A stretch of DNA of 41,568 bases, from positions 1 through 41,568 of IMG/VR virus record IMGVR_UViG_3300031687_000034; one strand, 5' to 3'. The translations under genes and the position numbers were made by a program. Under the pieces are notes generated by a model. The model was not told the origin of the DNA and ran no database searches. It saw nothing but the letters and a program-made list of their open reading frames with translations. Positions 8,071-14,603 of this stretch are shown piece after piece (the first letter of the stretch is position 1; each line of letters begins with the position of its first letter). Origin of the DNA: a virus.

Positions 8071-9482
8071 TCGCCTTCACATTGTGATTTTGATTTCTTC
8101 TTGCCTTTACCTGATTTCTTATTACATTTTTTCATGAACTTGTCAAAATCGTCTCCTTGGTTAAGCACTTCAGAATCTACTGATGGGCGGTTTTTACTTT
8201 TCTTTTTACCAAATCCTAAGAAACCACGTTTAGCATCAGCACGTTCGTCGCTGTTTTCTGCCCATTTTTGAGTTGCTTTGTCTCCAATAGCACCCATGTA
8301 AGGACAAGGTGTTCCTGCCATTTCCATTGCTTTAAATACACGTTCGTCTTGACACATTAAACTAACTGCCGCAACCTTCATGCCCATATCGTATATAGTT
8401 TTACTTAACTTTATACGTTCACAGTTCATGTCTCTAACTGACTTACCGCCACTTAGTCCAAATACTTGTCCTTGGAAAGCACCTGATATACCAGTTGTAC
8501 ATAAATCCTGAGAGTAACTTGATCCAATGCTTGGTGCTATAGCACTAGCCGGAGGAGCCTTTGTTGTTATCTCTTGTTTAATAGTTTGGTTAGTTTCATT
8601 TTTATTAATGTTTTCGTTCTTGTTATTGTTGGTGTTGGTATTGTTACTTTCTGATTTGTTATTAGTGTTCACATTACTATCACTTTCACTTTTAGACGTA
8701 CTGTTATTGGTGTTGGTGTTATTGCTCGTAGTATCATTGGTGTTGTTATTCGTGTTGTTTGAGGTACTGTTTGAATTAACATTTTGGTCAATATTACTAT
8801 TATTGGTATTGGTATTATTCGAAGTACTGTTCACCGTGCTATCGCTAGTGTTATTGTTGGTGTTGGTATTGTTCGATGTAGTATTGTTGGTATTGCTGTT
8901 GTTATTCGTGTTCGTAGAAGTTGAAGTATTATTATTATTATTGTTGTTCGTGTTCGTAGAAGTTGAAGTATTATTATTGGTATTATTATTGGTGTTGGTG
9001 TTGGCGTTGGTATTATTATTGGTATTGGTTGCCGTACTGGTATTATTATTGGTATTGGTGTTCGCGTTATTATTCGTGTTATTATTGGTCGATGTATTAT
9101 TATTGGTATTCGTCGACGTATTATTATTGGTATTGGTGTTCGCGTTCGTGTTGGTATTGGTGTTGGTATTGGTGTTCGCGTTGGTATTAGTATTGGTGTT
9201 CGCGTTGGTGTTCGTATTTGTTGAATTATTCGTATTGGTCGACGTATTATTATTCGTGTTGTTATTGGTATTGGCGTTGGTGTTCGTGTTGGTCGACGTG
9301 TTGGTATTCGTGTTATTATTGGTGTTGGTACCGGTCGTTGTCGTGGTATTGGTAGTAGTAGTTGCACTTTCTTCACAATACTGCGTACCTGCGGTACAAG
9401 TACCTGTTTGGTCAGCATACACAACATTTGGTGTAGCGAATGCGCCAATCAAGGCTATCGCAGACAATATTCTTATCTTCAT
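8049..9482 (-). CDS. secreted Asn/Thr-rich low-complexity protein with Cys-containing C-terminal domain
   Basis: The signal peptide spans residues 1-23 (cut near VYA-DQ). Residues about 41-299 are almost only Asn, Thr and Ser with occasional Ala, in short units such as NTNTNANTNT and NNNTSTNT. The composition is prion-like. Residues about 300-400 form a folded-looking domain with conserved-type Cys and the pattern 'FGLSGGKSVRDMNCERIK' then MGMKVAAVSLMCQDE. I have the impression this pattern recurs in proteobacterial and phage proteins, but I cannot name the family. The tail is Lys-rich (KKSKNR..., KKSGKGKKKSK) and ends in a Cys-containing segment. An AGGGAG Shine-Dalgarno lies just upstream of the ATG. 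It is first in the operon leading to the acidic secreted protein, the coiled coil and the cyclase, and a late-type promoter lies 87 bases upstream. An extended surface stalk or amyloid-prone fibre is plausible. Confidence 0.85.
   Translation of the reverse strand: MKIRILSAIALIGAFATPNVVYADQTGTCTAGTQYCEESATTTTNTTTTTGTNTNNNTNTNTSTNTNTNANTNNNTNNNTSTNTNNSTNTNTNANTNTNTNANTNTNTNTNTNANTNTNNNTSTNTNNNTSTNNNTNNNANTNTNNNTSTATNTNNNTNANTNTNNNTNNNTSTSTNTNNNNNNNTSTSTNTNNNSNTNNTTSNNTNTNNNTSDSTVNSTSNNTNTNNSNIDQNVNSNSTSNNTNNNTNDTTSNNTNTNNSTSKSESDSNVNTNNKSESNNTNTNNNKNENINKNETNQTIKQEITTKAPPASAIAPSIGSSYSQDLCTTGISGAFQGQVFGLSGGKSVRDMNCERIKLSKTIYDMGMKVAAVSLMCQDERVFKAMEMAGTPCPYMGAIGDKATQKWAENSDERADAKRGFLGFGKKKSKNRPSVDSEVLNQGDDFDKFMKKCNKKSGKGKKKSKSQCEGEWDSLNT
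8586..9362 (-). repeat. degenerate short tandem repeat encoding Asn/Thr runs
   Basis: About 780 bases are built from interchangeable 6-base units (AAT/AAC plus ACC/ACT/ACG or GCG on the coding strand). On the plus strand they read as runs like ATTATTGGTGTT. The units vary in the third codon base, so the amino acid pattern is kept while the DNA repeat is imperfect. This argues for selection on the peptide. The composition makes long spurious open frames on the opposite strand (8527-9510), which should not be called as genes. Confidence 0.85.
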
Positions 9483-9568
9483 TATAACTCCCTATGGGCA
9501 TACTGTATAGTTGTTTGTTTACTTGTCTAGTTTGTGTATGTAAGTAACCCTTTATATATATGTGCTGT

Positions 9569-9576
9569 TATTTATC
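9569..9576 (-). promoter_or_regulatory. late-type promoter octamer GATAAATA for the Asn/Thr-rich-to-cyclase operon
   Basis: The minus strand reads GATAAATA here, matching the T4 late promoter core TATAAATA except for the first base. It lies about 87 bases before the ATG at 9482 in a 124-base intergenic gap. The same octamer precedes the other late operons of the window. It is embedded in a perfect 7-base inverted repeat (CTGTTAT at 9565-9571, ATAACAG at 9594-9600), which could be a weak transcript end for the SH3-like gene or a regulatory fold. Confidence 0.55.
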
Positions 9577-9606
9577 AGGTCAGCCGGGCAGAGATAACAG
9601 CGTGTT

Positions 9607-9861
9607 TTACTTAATATCAGTAGGATAGCCGACATACCAGTTAGTAATAGTATTGGCTCTTACATCTCGCCATGCTTGGACATCTAAGCCATACGCAATA
9701 ATATTATCTGTGCTTGAATATCGTTTGATGGTCATGGATTGCTTGTGAATATCTTGATTTAATGTACATGGCATGATTCTGTGTTCACCTGTGTCTATCT
9801 TAGTAAACTCGATGGTACATACACCTTTGTGTAACTGGTCAATTAATGCTTGAGCATTCAT
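9607..9861 (-). CDS. small SH3-barrel-like protein (DUF2693-type)
   Basis: An 84-residue protein opening MNAQALIDQLHKGVCTIEFTKIDTG, then 'HRIMPCTLNQDI', and ending with an 'AYGLDVQAWRDVRANTI' segment. This arrangement, 'L..G...V.FTK.DG..R.M.CTL' followed by a 'V.D....WR..R...I' strand, is what I know from the DUF2693/SH3-fold small proteins common in T4-like phages. Their function is not established. Its start overlaps the stop of the ferredoxin reductase gene by 4 bases (ATGA type), so the two are translated together. Confidence 0.65.
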   Translation of the reverse strand: MNAQALIDQLHKGVCTIEFTKIDTGEHRIMPCTLNQDIHKQSMTIKRYSSTDNIIAYGLDVQAWRDVRANTITNWYVGYPTDIK

Positions 9862-10598
9862 CCAGCAAATGCTCTCTCGAGCATGAAGTCGCCCATTTCA
9901 CCTGTGTTGCCTTCTGACCAGTTTAGTGTTTTAAACATAGTACGGCATTCTTTATTCATCTCAGGAGAACCGCAAACCATAACAGCATCTCTTTCTTTGA
10001 GAAAGCCACCCGGTAAGTCATCTTCAATGTACTGCCAAAAACGACCAGTTCTGCCATAGTCTTCTCTAGTAACTGTAGGCACATATTTAAATCTCATTAC
10101 TTCTTGTAACTCATTAAGAGACTTTATGTAAGTTAGTTCATTCACATTTCTTACAGTATGAAACAAATATACTTTTTTAAATCTATCGTAAGTGTCTGGG
10201 TCGTTTGCTATGCTCATAAAAGGAGCAATGCCTGTGCCTGTTGCTAACATTACTAAGTTTTGTTTTGGGTATAGATAATCACATACTAAACTGCCTGTTA
10301 CTTTGGGATTAACTATTATTTCATCTCCAACTTGTAAATGCTGTAACTTGCTAGTAAGTGGACCATCGGGTACTTTAATACTGAGAAACTCTAAATGGTC
10401 ATCGTAGTTGGTACTTACAATGCTGTATGCTCTCATTATCTTTTTGGGTAGTGGACTGCCTTTTACTTTGGTATTTACATCTAGGCCTATCATTGCGAAT
10501 TCGCCATTTTTAAATCTAAAGGTTTTGGTCCTTGTAGTTTTAAAACTAAAAAGTCTATCCGAGTAATGTTTGATTTCTGTAACTGTTTCTGTGAGCAC
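9858..10598 (-). CDS. ferredoxin/flavodoxin-NADP+ reductase
   Basis: FAD enzyme that moves electrons between NADPH and ferredoxin or flavodoxin. The FAD motif RxYS is RAYS at residues 56-59. A flavin/phosphate motif GPLTS lies at 79-83. The NADP-binding loop ATGTGIAP is at 119-126, with a second NADP motif VCGSPEMN near 210. The C-terminal end GDFMLERAFAG matches the bacterial subclass I Fpr signature that packs on the flavin. At 246 residues it is normal for bacterial Fpr. The start codon is GTG (10596-10598). No Shine-Dalgarno is visible; a sigma70-like promoter would start the mRNA only about 20 bases upstream, and a TATAAATA at 10603-10610 nearly touches the start. As a phage gene it is an auxiliary metabolic gene, possibly supplying reducing power for nucleotide reduction; the partner ferredoxin is not in this window. 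Confidence 0.92.
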   Translation of the reverse strand: MLTETVTEIKHYSDRLFSFKTTRTKTFRFKNGEFAMIGLDVNTKVKGSPLPKKIMRAYSIVSTNYDDHLEFLSIKVPDGPLTSKLQHLQVGDEIIVNPKVTGSLVCDYLYPKQNLVMLATGTGIAPFMSIANDPDTYDRFKKVYLFHTVRNVNELTYIKSLNELQEVMRFKYVPTVTREDYGRTGRFWQYIEDDLPGGFLKERDAVMVCGSPEMNKECRTMFKTLNWSEGNTGEMGDFMLERAFAG

Positions 10599-10624
10599 GT
10601 TGTATTTATATTTTATAAAAAATT

Positions 10625-10653
10625 AGTATACATTACCGTGGTATATATGTCAA
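10625..10653 (-). promoter_or_regulatory. sigma70-type promoter for the ferredoxin reductase gene
   Basis: On the minus strand TTGACA (10648-10653) is followed by a 17-base spacer and TATACT (10625-10630). That is a consensus -35 with a 5/6 -10 box at ideal spacing. Transcription would begin near 10618, about 20 bases before the GTG. A late-type TATAAATA (10603-10610) also lies between this promoter and the gene, so dual early/late control is possible. Confidence 0.7.
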
Positions 10654-10656
10654 GAA

Positions 10657-10682
10657 AAACCCCCAAATTTCTTTGAGGGTTT
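10657..10682 (-). terminator. intrinsic terminator after the small-lipoprotein unit
   Basis: On the minus strand the sequence AAACCCTC, a loop of about 10 bases, then GGGGGTTTTT forms an A/G-C stem ending in a T run. It directly follows the lipoprotein and small-ORF unit (10693-11126) and lies just before the FNR promoter, so it separates the two transcription units. Confidence 0.75.
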
Positions 10683-10692
10683 CCTTATTGTT

Positions 10693-10797
10693 CTACTCGC
10701 ACTCGTCTGGATTCTTTTTACAGTATGCTAATATTTTATCCATATTAGCCTGAAGTAACTCAACCAACTCTCTAGTAGTTAGATCCTCCTTACTCCT
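10693..10797 (-). CDS. possible small protein (about 24-34 aa) with doubtful start codon
   Basis: Downstream of the lipoprotein gene a frame reads SKEDLTTRELVELLQANMDK and continues ILAYCKKNPDECE, ending at a TAG (10693-10695). The composition looks like a real amphipathic helix with two Cys. No ATG fits. The codon before SKED is AGG (10795-10797), one base from ATG, and the first standard alternative is a TTG at 10765-10767, 17 bases after an AAGGAGG tract. It may be a short gene with a TTG start, a gene whose ATG was lost, or a sequencing error. It lies between the lipoprotein gene and the terminator. Confidence 0.35.
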   Translation of the reverse strand, partial: RSKEDLTTRELVELLQANMDKILAYCKKNPDECE

Positions 10798-10808
10798 ACT
10801 GAAGAAGG

Positions 10809-11126
10809 TTAATCCTTTTTTGGTGCATCTTCTTTTTGTATTTCGTCCGTTTGTCTGTCAACTTCGGTAGCGACTGTATTCACAACACCTTGTGCTGTTT
10901 CGACAGTAGTAACGACCACTGTTTTACCTGTGTCTACTACTAACGTGCCTACAGTAATGACGTCGTCTGTGACTGCTGTTGCAACTGTGGCAACTCCGCC
11001 AACAACTGCGTCAACTGTTCCGCCAACTATTTCTACACCAGCGTCATAGATACCTCCAACTGAGGCACAACCCATAAAACTGAATGAACAAATTACTACT
11101 ATGAAGTAAGATTTTAAATTTTCCAT
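10809..11126 (-). CDS. small Val/Thr-rich outer-envelope lipoprotein
   Basis: A 105-residue protein with a type II signal peptide. The hydrophobic stretch 7-17 is followed by the lipobox SFMGC, giving a lipid-modified Cys at about residue 19. The mature part alternates Val/Ala/Thr/Gly (GGTVDAVVGGVATVATAVTD ...), like a long amphipathic strand or helix, and ends in a charged Lys/Asp tail. An AAGGAG Shine-Dalgarno stands 5 bases before the ATG and a GATAAATA octamer lies 52 bases upstream. I do not recognise the family. Its place between the curli operon and the secreted-protein operon suggests an envelope role in the same system; this is inference. Confidence 0.75.
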   Translation of the reverse strand: MENLKSYFIVVICSFSFMGCASVGGIYDAGVEIVGGTVDAVVGGVATVATAVTDDVITVGTLVVDTGKTVVVTTVETAQGVVNTVATEVDRQTDEIQKEDAPKKD

Positions 11127-11177
11127 TTCTACTCCTTATATATAAGATAATAAAGCCATCTGCTATTATTACCTATA

Positions 11178-11185
11178 TATTTATC
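11178..11185 (-). promoter_or_regulatory. late-type promoter octamer for the lipoprotein gene
   Basis: The minus strand reads GATAAATA about 52 bases before the lipoprotein ATG at 11126, within the 84-base gap after the two-TM protein gene. The start-proximal Shine-Dalgarno would be included in the resulting leader of roughly 45 bases. Confidence 0.55.
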
Positions 11186-11210
11186 TATCTAACGAGTAGG
11201 ATTAGTGTTA

Positions 11211-11504
11211 TTAAAGTCTATTTGGATCTCCGAATACACTATTTTTATCATGTAAAAAAAGTTGATAAGCCAGAGCATCTTTGGTTTTGTCGTTAGTACA
11301 TGTATGTAGTAGGCCTAATATTTCATTTCTGTTTGCTTGTTCTATATGGTGAACTAAATCACACCACGCCCAAGAAGCCACAAATACTGAAAATATAAAG
11401 ATGGTATAAAATACTATCATTGGAAAAAAGAAAACAATTAATAAAACATGTAAAGAAATAACTGTAAGTGAATAAGTTTTTAGGCTATTACTGTACTTCT
11501 TCAT
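11211..11504 (-). CDS. small membrane protein, 97 aa
   Basis: A hydrophobic segment (about residues 12-48, strongly Ile/Val/Phe-rich) can span the membrane twice. A soluble C-terminal half follows with a Cys-Thr-Asn-rich centre (GLLHTCTNDKTKDAL). There is no signal-peptidase site and no recognised family. Its start overlaps the end of the upstream small TM gene by 17 bases, so both are likely translated from the mRNA started at the 11662-11690 promoter. A membrane partner or a superinfection-exclusion protein are possible roles; neither is shown. Confidence 0.6.
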   Translation of the reverse strand: MKKYSNSLKTYSLTVISLHVLLIVFFFPMIVFYTIFIFSVFVASWAWCDLVHHIEQANRNEILGLLHTCTNDKTKDALAYQLFLHDKNSVFGDPNRL

Positions 11505-11655
11505 TAGGTGTAAAGTTGTTTAAGAAATCATCTCTATGCCAAGACGCATCTAGTGTAATGTCCACAACTAGGGCGATCAGTACAAACGTAAGGATGATAG
11601 ACAAGTATATGTTGATAGCCGCTGATATCTTCAGCCACTTAATCATATGTTTCAT
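11488..11655 (-). CDS. single-TM small protein, 55 aa
   Basis: The frame is open from 11739, but the upstream part would run through the promoter and the end of the curlin gene. The likely start is the ATG at 11653-11655 (MKHMIKWLKI). One long TM helix (about residues 10-33) is followed by an acidic C-terminus (ASWHRDDFLNNFTPNEEVQ). The consensus promoter at 11662-11690 would start RNA at about 11655, so translation may be leaderless or use the ATG at 11646. Family unknown. Confidence 0.6.
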   Translation of the reverse strand: MKHMIKWLKISAAINIYLSIILTFVLIALVVDITLDASWHRDDFLNNFTPNEEVQ

Positions 11656-11661
11656 ATGCAT

Positions 11662-11690
11662 ATTATATATGAAAGTTGATGTTTTGTCAA
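11662..11690 (-). promoter_or_regulatory. perfect sigma70 consensus promoter
   Basis: On the minus strand TTGACA (11685-11690), a 17-base spacer and TATAAT (11662-11667) give a 12/12 consensus match with ideal spacing. The -35 box lies 4 bases from the stop of the upstream curlin gene. The predicted start of transcription coincides with the ATG of the 55-residue TM protein. Such a strong host-type promoter suggests early expression of this small membrane-protein unit, separate from the curli operon upstream. Confidence 0.8.
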
Positions 11691-11693
11691 GTA

Positions 11694-12635
11694 TTAATTT
11701 TGAGTAACTGAAACAGAACAGCCGCCAACTGTGTGGCACGTCTGAGTAAGTGAGTATGACTTTGCTGAATTCGAGCTTTGTAATAGCGTCAAATTACTAG
11801 GTTGTGTTCCGTTCAACACTATTGTGGCTGTGTGAGCACCATTACTTTGTTGAGTTATATAACCAACGGTACCATCAACGTAAGAGGAATAATTTAATGT
11901 CTTTGCTCCATCTGTTTGTTGATTGACATAAAGTGTGTTGTCATCTGCATACAAGTATAAATTTGCAGTATGACCATCATAAGTATCAAGACTACCGTTT
12001 CTTTGGAATCCAGCAAGAGTATTATTGTTACCGTGAATGTCTATAGTTGCTGTATGGTTTCCGCCCTCGTCGCCATCATCGTAAAATGTGGTACTCGATA
12101 TACTGCCGCCAGAACCAAACCAAACTCCTTGACCATATCGAACTGTATTAGAATTTCCTTTGATATGAAATCCTATATCTGATTTGCCACAACTTGCGCC
12201 ACGAGTACAATTTTGATGGAAGTATATCTGATTACTATTTCCGTCTAAGTCGCCGCCAAACCCAATACCAGTGCCCCAGGCATTAGTCCAGCCAACTTCG
12301 TTATTACTGCCATGCTGTTCTATTTGCATAGTGTTGTGGGTGCCATCAACACTAAAAAACACGTTGTTACTTTCGGCGCCCTCGGAGTGTCCTTGGCCTA
12401 TTTTAAGTGTATTGTTAGTATTATTATTCAATCCTAGTACTATATCTATTTTATTAATAGCGCCGGCTTGCATTATATCTACAACCACATTATCACCTTC
12501 CTGATCTAGCACCACTTCATTGTCTGCTTTTGCTGTTGCTGGTAATAATAGCATCATACCCAATAAGATATATCCTAATACTAACAGAGGAGTATCTTTT
12601 GGCTTCATGTCATTTAATTTTTTTTCTATATTCAT
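11694..12635 (-). CDS. curlin-repeat protein 2 (CsgA/CsgB-like amyloid subunit candidate)
   Basis: The signal peptide is at about residues 13-37 (ending ATAKA-DN). The mature protein opens NEVVLDQEGDN, shared with the other curlin-like protein in this operon. It then repeats beta-strand/turn units of the curlin type (hydrophobic strand, then QxGxxN): DIMQAGAINKI, QIEQHGSNNEV, FHIKGNSNTV, IDIHGNNNTL and others. The repeats are more divergent and more widely spaced than in E. coli CsgA. The C-terminus carries a two-Cys motif TCHTVGGC and ends SVTQN. The ATG overlaps the stop of the FecR-domain gene (ATGA). The presumed role is an export substrate of CsgG, polymerising outside the cell. The start could also be the internal Met at residue 10. 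Confidence 0.82.
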   Translation of the reverse strand: MNIEKKLNDMKPKDTPLLVLGYILLGMMLLLPATAKADNEVVLDQEGDNVVVDIMQAGAINKIDIVLGLNNNTNNTLKIGQGHSEGAESNNVFFSVDGTHNTMQIEQHGSNNEVGWTNAWGTGIGFGGDLDGNSNQIYFHQNCTRGASCGKSDIGFHIKGNSNTVRYGQGVWFGSGGSISSTTFYDDGDEGGNHTATIDIHGNNNTLAGFQRNGSLDTYDGHTANLYLYADDNTLYVNQQTDGAKTLNYSSYVDGTVGYITQQSNGAHTATIVLNGTQPSNLTLLQSSNSAKSYSLTQTCHTVGGCSVSVTQN

Positions 12636-13804
12636 TCTTGTGTTATACTTATTAATATGTTTTCACAACTACTTAAACATATAATAGTGTCTCCTAAATC
12701 TCCGTCTTTTATATCTAGCTGTGCGACAGAACCTTTTCGTAATTTAATACTAATTTTATTGCTTACTTGCCTGAGAAAAAATACTTTGCCATCTAAGTCT
12801 GGAATAATATTAAATTGATTTCCAGGATTGGTTCCGTATACAGCACCTATTAATTTATTATCGCCACTGCCTGAGTCTCCGCCTTTTTCATCTAATCCAC
12901 TAGTAGTTTTTTCTACAATGTCTAATAAGTCTACTAGGAAGTCTACATTTAATAAATCTATATCCAATTCCGTGTAGTCTAAATCTTCTGTTGTATCTGC
13001 TAAAACATCTTGCTCAATTGCATTTGCATCTAAGCCATCAAAGTCTAATAATCCGTTGTCGCCTTTTAATTCTTGTACTTGTTCTTCTTTTGCTTCTGTA
13101 ATCTGTTTTGGTTCTGCTACAATAAACATATTATCTATCATATTTAAATCTAAATCAACCAACACAACAGGCTGTGTAGGGCTTGTTTCAAATGTGCTTA
13201 CCATTACTGCCTGGTAGGCTTCATCTAATATTACTGTGCCGCCTTGATTTGTTACCGTTATGCTACCACTTGGAGCACACCCTTCTTCTAATGCTACTGT
13301 ATTAGTACAGTCTTCGTCCGGTAATAATATCACTAGACTCCTACCCAGTTCATCGACTGTGGTAGTAAAATCGGTTCCTCTAATCCCTATACTTGCGGTA
13401 GGGGTCAGGATTGTTATATTTTCTTTTGCTACGAGACCTAAACTGCCCGTGGCAAACCTAGCTGTTCCTTGTACAAAATTTAATGCCATCTTGCTTTTAC
13501 TTGGATCTGGGTCGAATACATATTCGTCTATTTCCATGTAAGTGTGTTCTGTTAGACTAACCTGGGTTTTGTCGAGAAACTCAATTTTTAGTCTCCCATT
13601 TGTTGTTTCTACTTCATCATAACTTACAATATTGGCTAAAATATTAGCCGCCAGTTCTTCGCCTGACAACCTTACAATACTTCCAGTTGCTCCACTTTGT
13701 TCAATAATGCCGCCGATGCTCTCAGCGGCACTCAGATTTGGTGTAAGCAACAGTACTAATACTGCTGTTATGTTAATCAGTCTGTTTAATAAGAACTGAT
13801 GCAT
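12632..13804 (-). CDS. secreted FecR-domain protein
   Basis: The signal peptide (about 1-27, ending LSAAES) is followed by a FecR domain at about residues 35-165: 'GSIVRLSGEEL', NGRLKIEFLDKTQVSL, MEIDEYVFDP and 'TASIGIRGTDFTT'. FecR domains occur in periplasmic regulators and in large surface proteins. Here there is no TM anchor and no sigma-factor partner in the window. The C-terminal 150 residues are Asp/Glu/Leu-rich with a Gly/Asp linker and end in a small domain containing CLSSC. The gene overlaps the upstream curlin gene by 32 bases and the downstream one by 4, so it is co-translated with both. I recall FecR-domain genes lying near CHASE2 cyclases in bacterial genomes, and both are present in this block. 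Confidence 0.88.
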   Translation of the reverse strand: MHQFLLNRLINITAVLVLLLTPNLSAAESIGGIIEQSGATGSIVRLSGEELAANILANIVSYDEVETTNGRLKIEFLDKTQVSLTEHTYMEIDEYVFDPDPSKSKMALNFVQGTARFATGSLGLVAKENITILTPTASIGIRGTDFTTTVDELGRSLVILLPDEDCTNTVALEEGCAPSGSITVTNQGGTVILDEAYQAVMVSTFETSPTQPVVLVDLDLNMIDNMFIVAEPKQITEAKEEQVQELKGDNGLLDFDGLDANAIEQDVLADTTEDLDYTELDIDLLNVDFLVDLLDIVEKTTSGLDEKGGDSGSGDNKLIGAVYGTNPGNQFNIIPDLDGKVFFLRQVSNKISIKLRKGSVAQLDIKDGDLGDTIICLSSCENILISITQE

Positions 13805-14603
13805 TTTCGCTATTTAGATTTATGTTAATTATACCTTCACACGTTGGACTACATGTTGCTGTCATGTCCTGTATGAATTGAAAATCACCATCACTGCCGT
13901 CTAAGACTACTGTTAAGGAATGACCACCGTTACCACTTTGTTTAGTAGCAAATTTGTTGTCGTCTCCTATAATTTCCATATTCCATACAACGTTACTAGT
14001 ATCAATTGTAATACCTGCTAAAGCAGATGTGCCAGTTCCAGTACTTTTAATTCCGCCAACAGCGTTATTGCCTGATGCTGATGCCCAAGCTGTAGTATTG
14101 TTGAAACTTGCAGTAAAATTGTTCCTAGAACCAAGTATATCTAAATCAAAGTTAGTGCTTTCCGCCGCGGCACTGTGAGCTATGCCAACATCAAATGTGT
14201 TGCCGTCGCCCTGAATGTCTACTAGCATGTCTGTATTATCTGCACTATTAGAGTTAGCACCGATCTGTAAATCCCAGACGTTACTATCACCTAATTGATA
14301 AAAGTCCATTACTGAACTTCCGGATCCATCAAATATTAAGTCTCCAAAAAACTTATTTGTGTTACCGTCTTGTATGATATCAATTATCAAACTGTTACCA
14401 GTTACAACTAAATCTCCTGACCCTGAGGCCACTCCAGAAACTCTGTTACTGTTACCAGCTTGTAATATTGTTAATATTAAGTTGTCACCTTCTTGGTCTA
14501 GTAGTACTTCGTTATCCGTTGCACCTAGAGCCTGACTTCCTATTATTACACTTACTATAGCGAAGACTTGTAGTGTAAATTTCTTTATTACGTTTGTCTT
14601 CAT
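13773..14603 (-). CDS. curlin-repeat protein 1 (CsgA/CsgB-like amyloid subunit candidate)
   Basis: The signal peptide spans about residues 1-28 (SQALGA-TD). The mature protein opens NEVLLDQEGDN like its neighbour and has repeated strand-turn units: LTILQAGNSNRV, IDIIQDGNTNKF, MDFYQLGDSNVW, VDIQGDGNTFDV and MEIIGDDNKFAT. Gln and Asn ladders of this kind stabilise the curli cross-beta fold. Spacing is irregular (about 25-40 residues), and the core Gln is missing in some units. A C-terminal two-Cys motif (ATCSPTCEG) matches that of curlin 2. The ATG overlaps the CsgG stop by 4 bases (ATGA). The two curlin genes look like diverged duplicates, possibly a nucleator/subunit pair like CsgB/CsgA. Confidence 0.82.
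   Translation of the reverse strand: MKTNVIKKFTLQVFAIVSVIIGSQALGATDNEVLLDQEGDNLILTILQAGNSNRVSGVASGSGDLVVTGNSLIIDIIQDGNTNKFFGDLIFDGSGSSVMDFYQLGDSNVWDLQIGANSNSADNTDMLVDIQGDGNTFDVGIAHSAAAESTNFDLDILGSRNNFTASFNNTTAWASASGNNAVGGIKSTGTGTSALAGITIDTSNVVWNMEIIGDDNKFATKQSGNGGHSLTVVLDGSDGDFQFIQDMTATCSPTCEGIININLNSENASVLIKQTD

Noticed and set aside
8586-9362. Short spaced repeats considered as a CRISPR array
   Set aside because: The units are about 6 bases, degenerate, without unique spacers, and lie within a protein-coding frame.
8831-9448. 205-residue Ile/Pro/Thr/Arg-rich frame on the minus strand
   Set aside because: It is another reading frame of the same repeat DNA. The Asn/Thr frame has the signal peptide, Shine-Dalgarno and a folded C-terminal domain.
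8527-9510. 327-residue open frame on the plus strand, Leu/Val-rich
   Set aside because: It is the reverse complement of the Asn/Thr repeat gene. The hydrophobic composition is a by-product of the low-complexity DNA, and there is no Shine-Dalgarno.
9565-9600. Inverted repeat CTGTTAT/ATAACAG considered as an intrinsic terminator
   Set aside because: The loop is 22 bases and no T run follows. It may be a coincidence around the late octamer.
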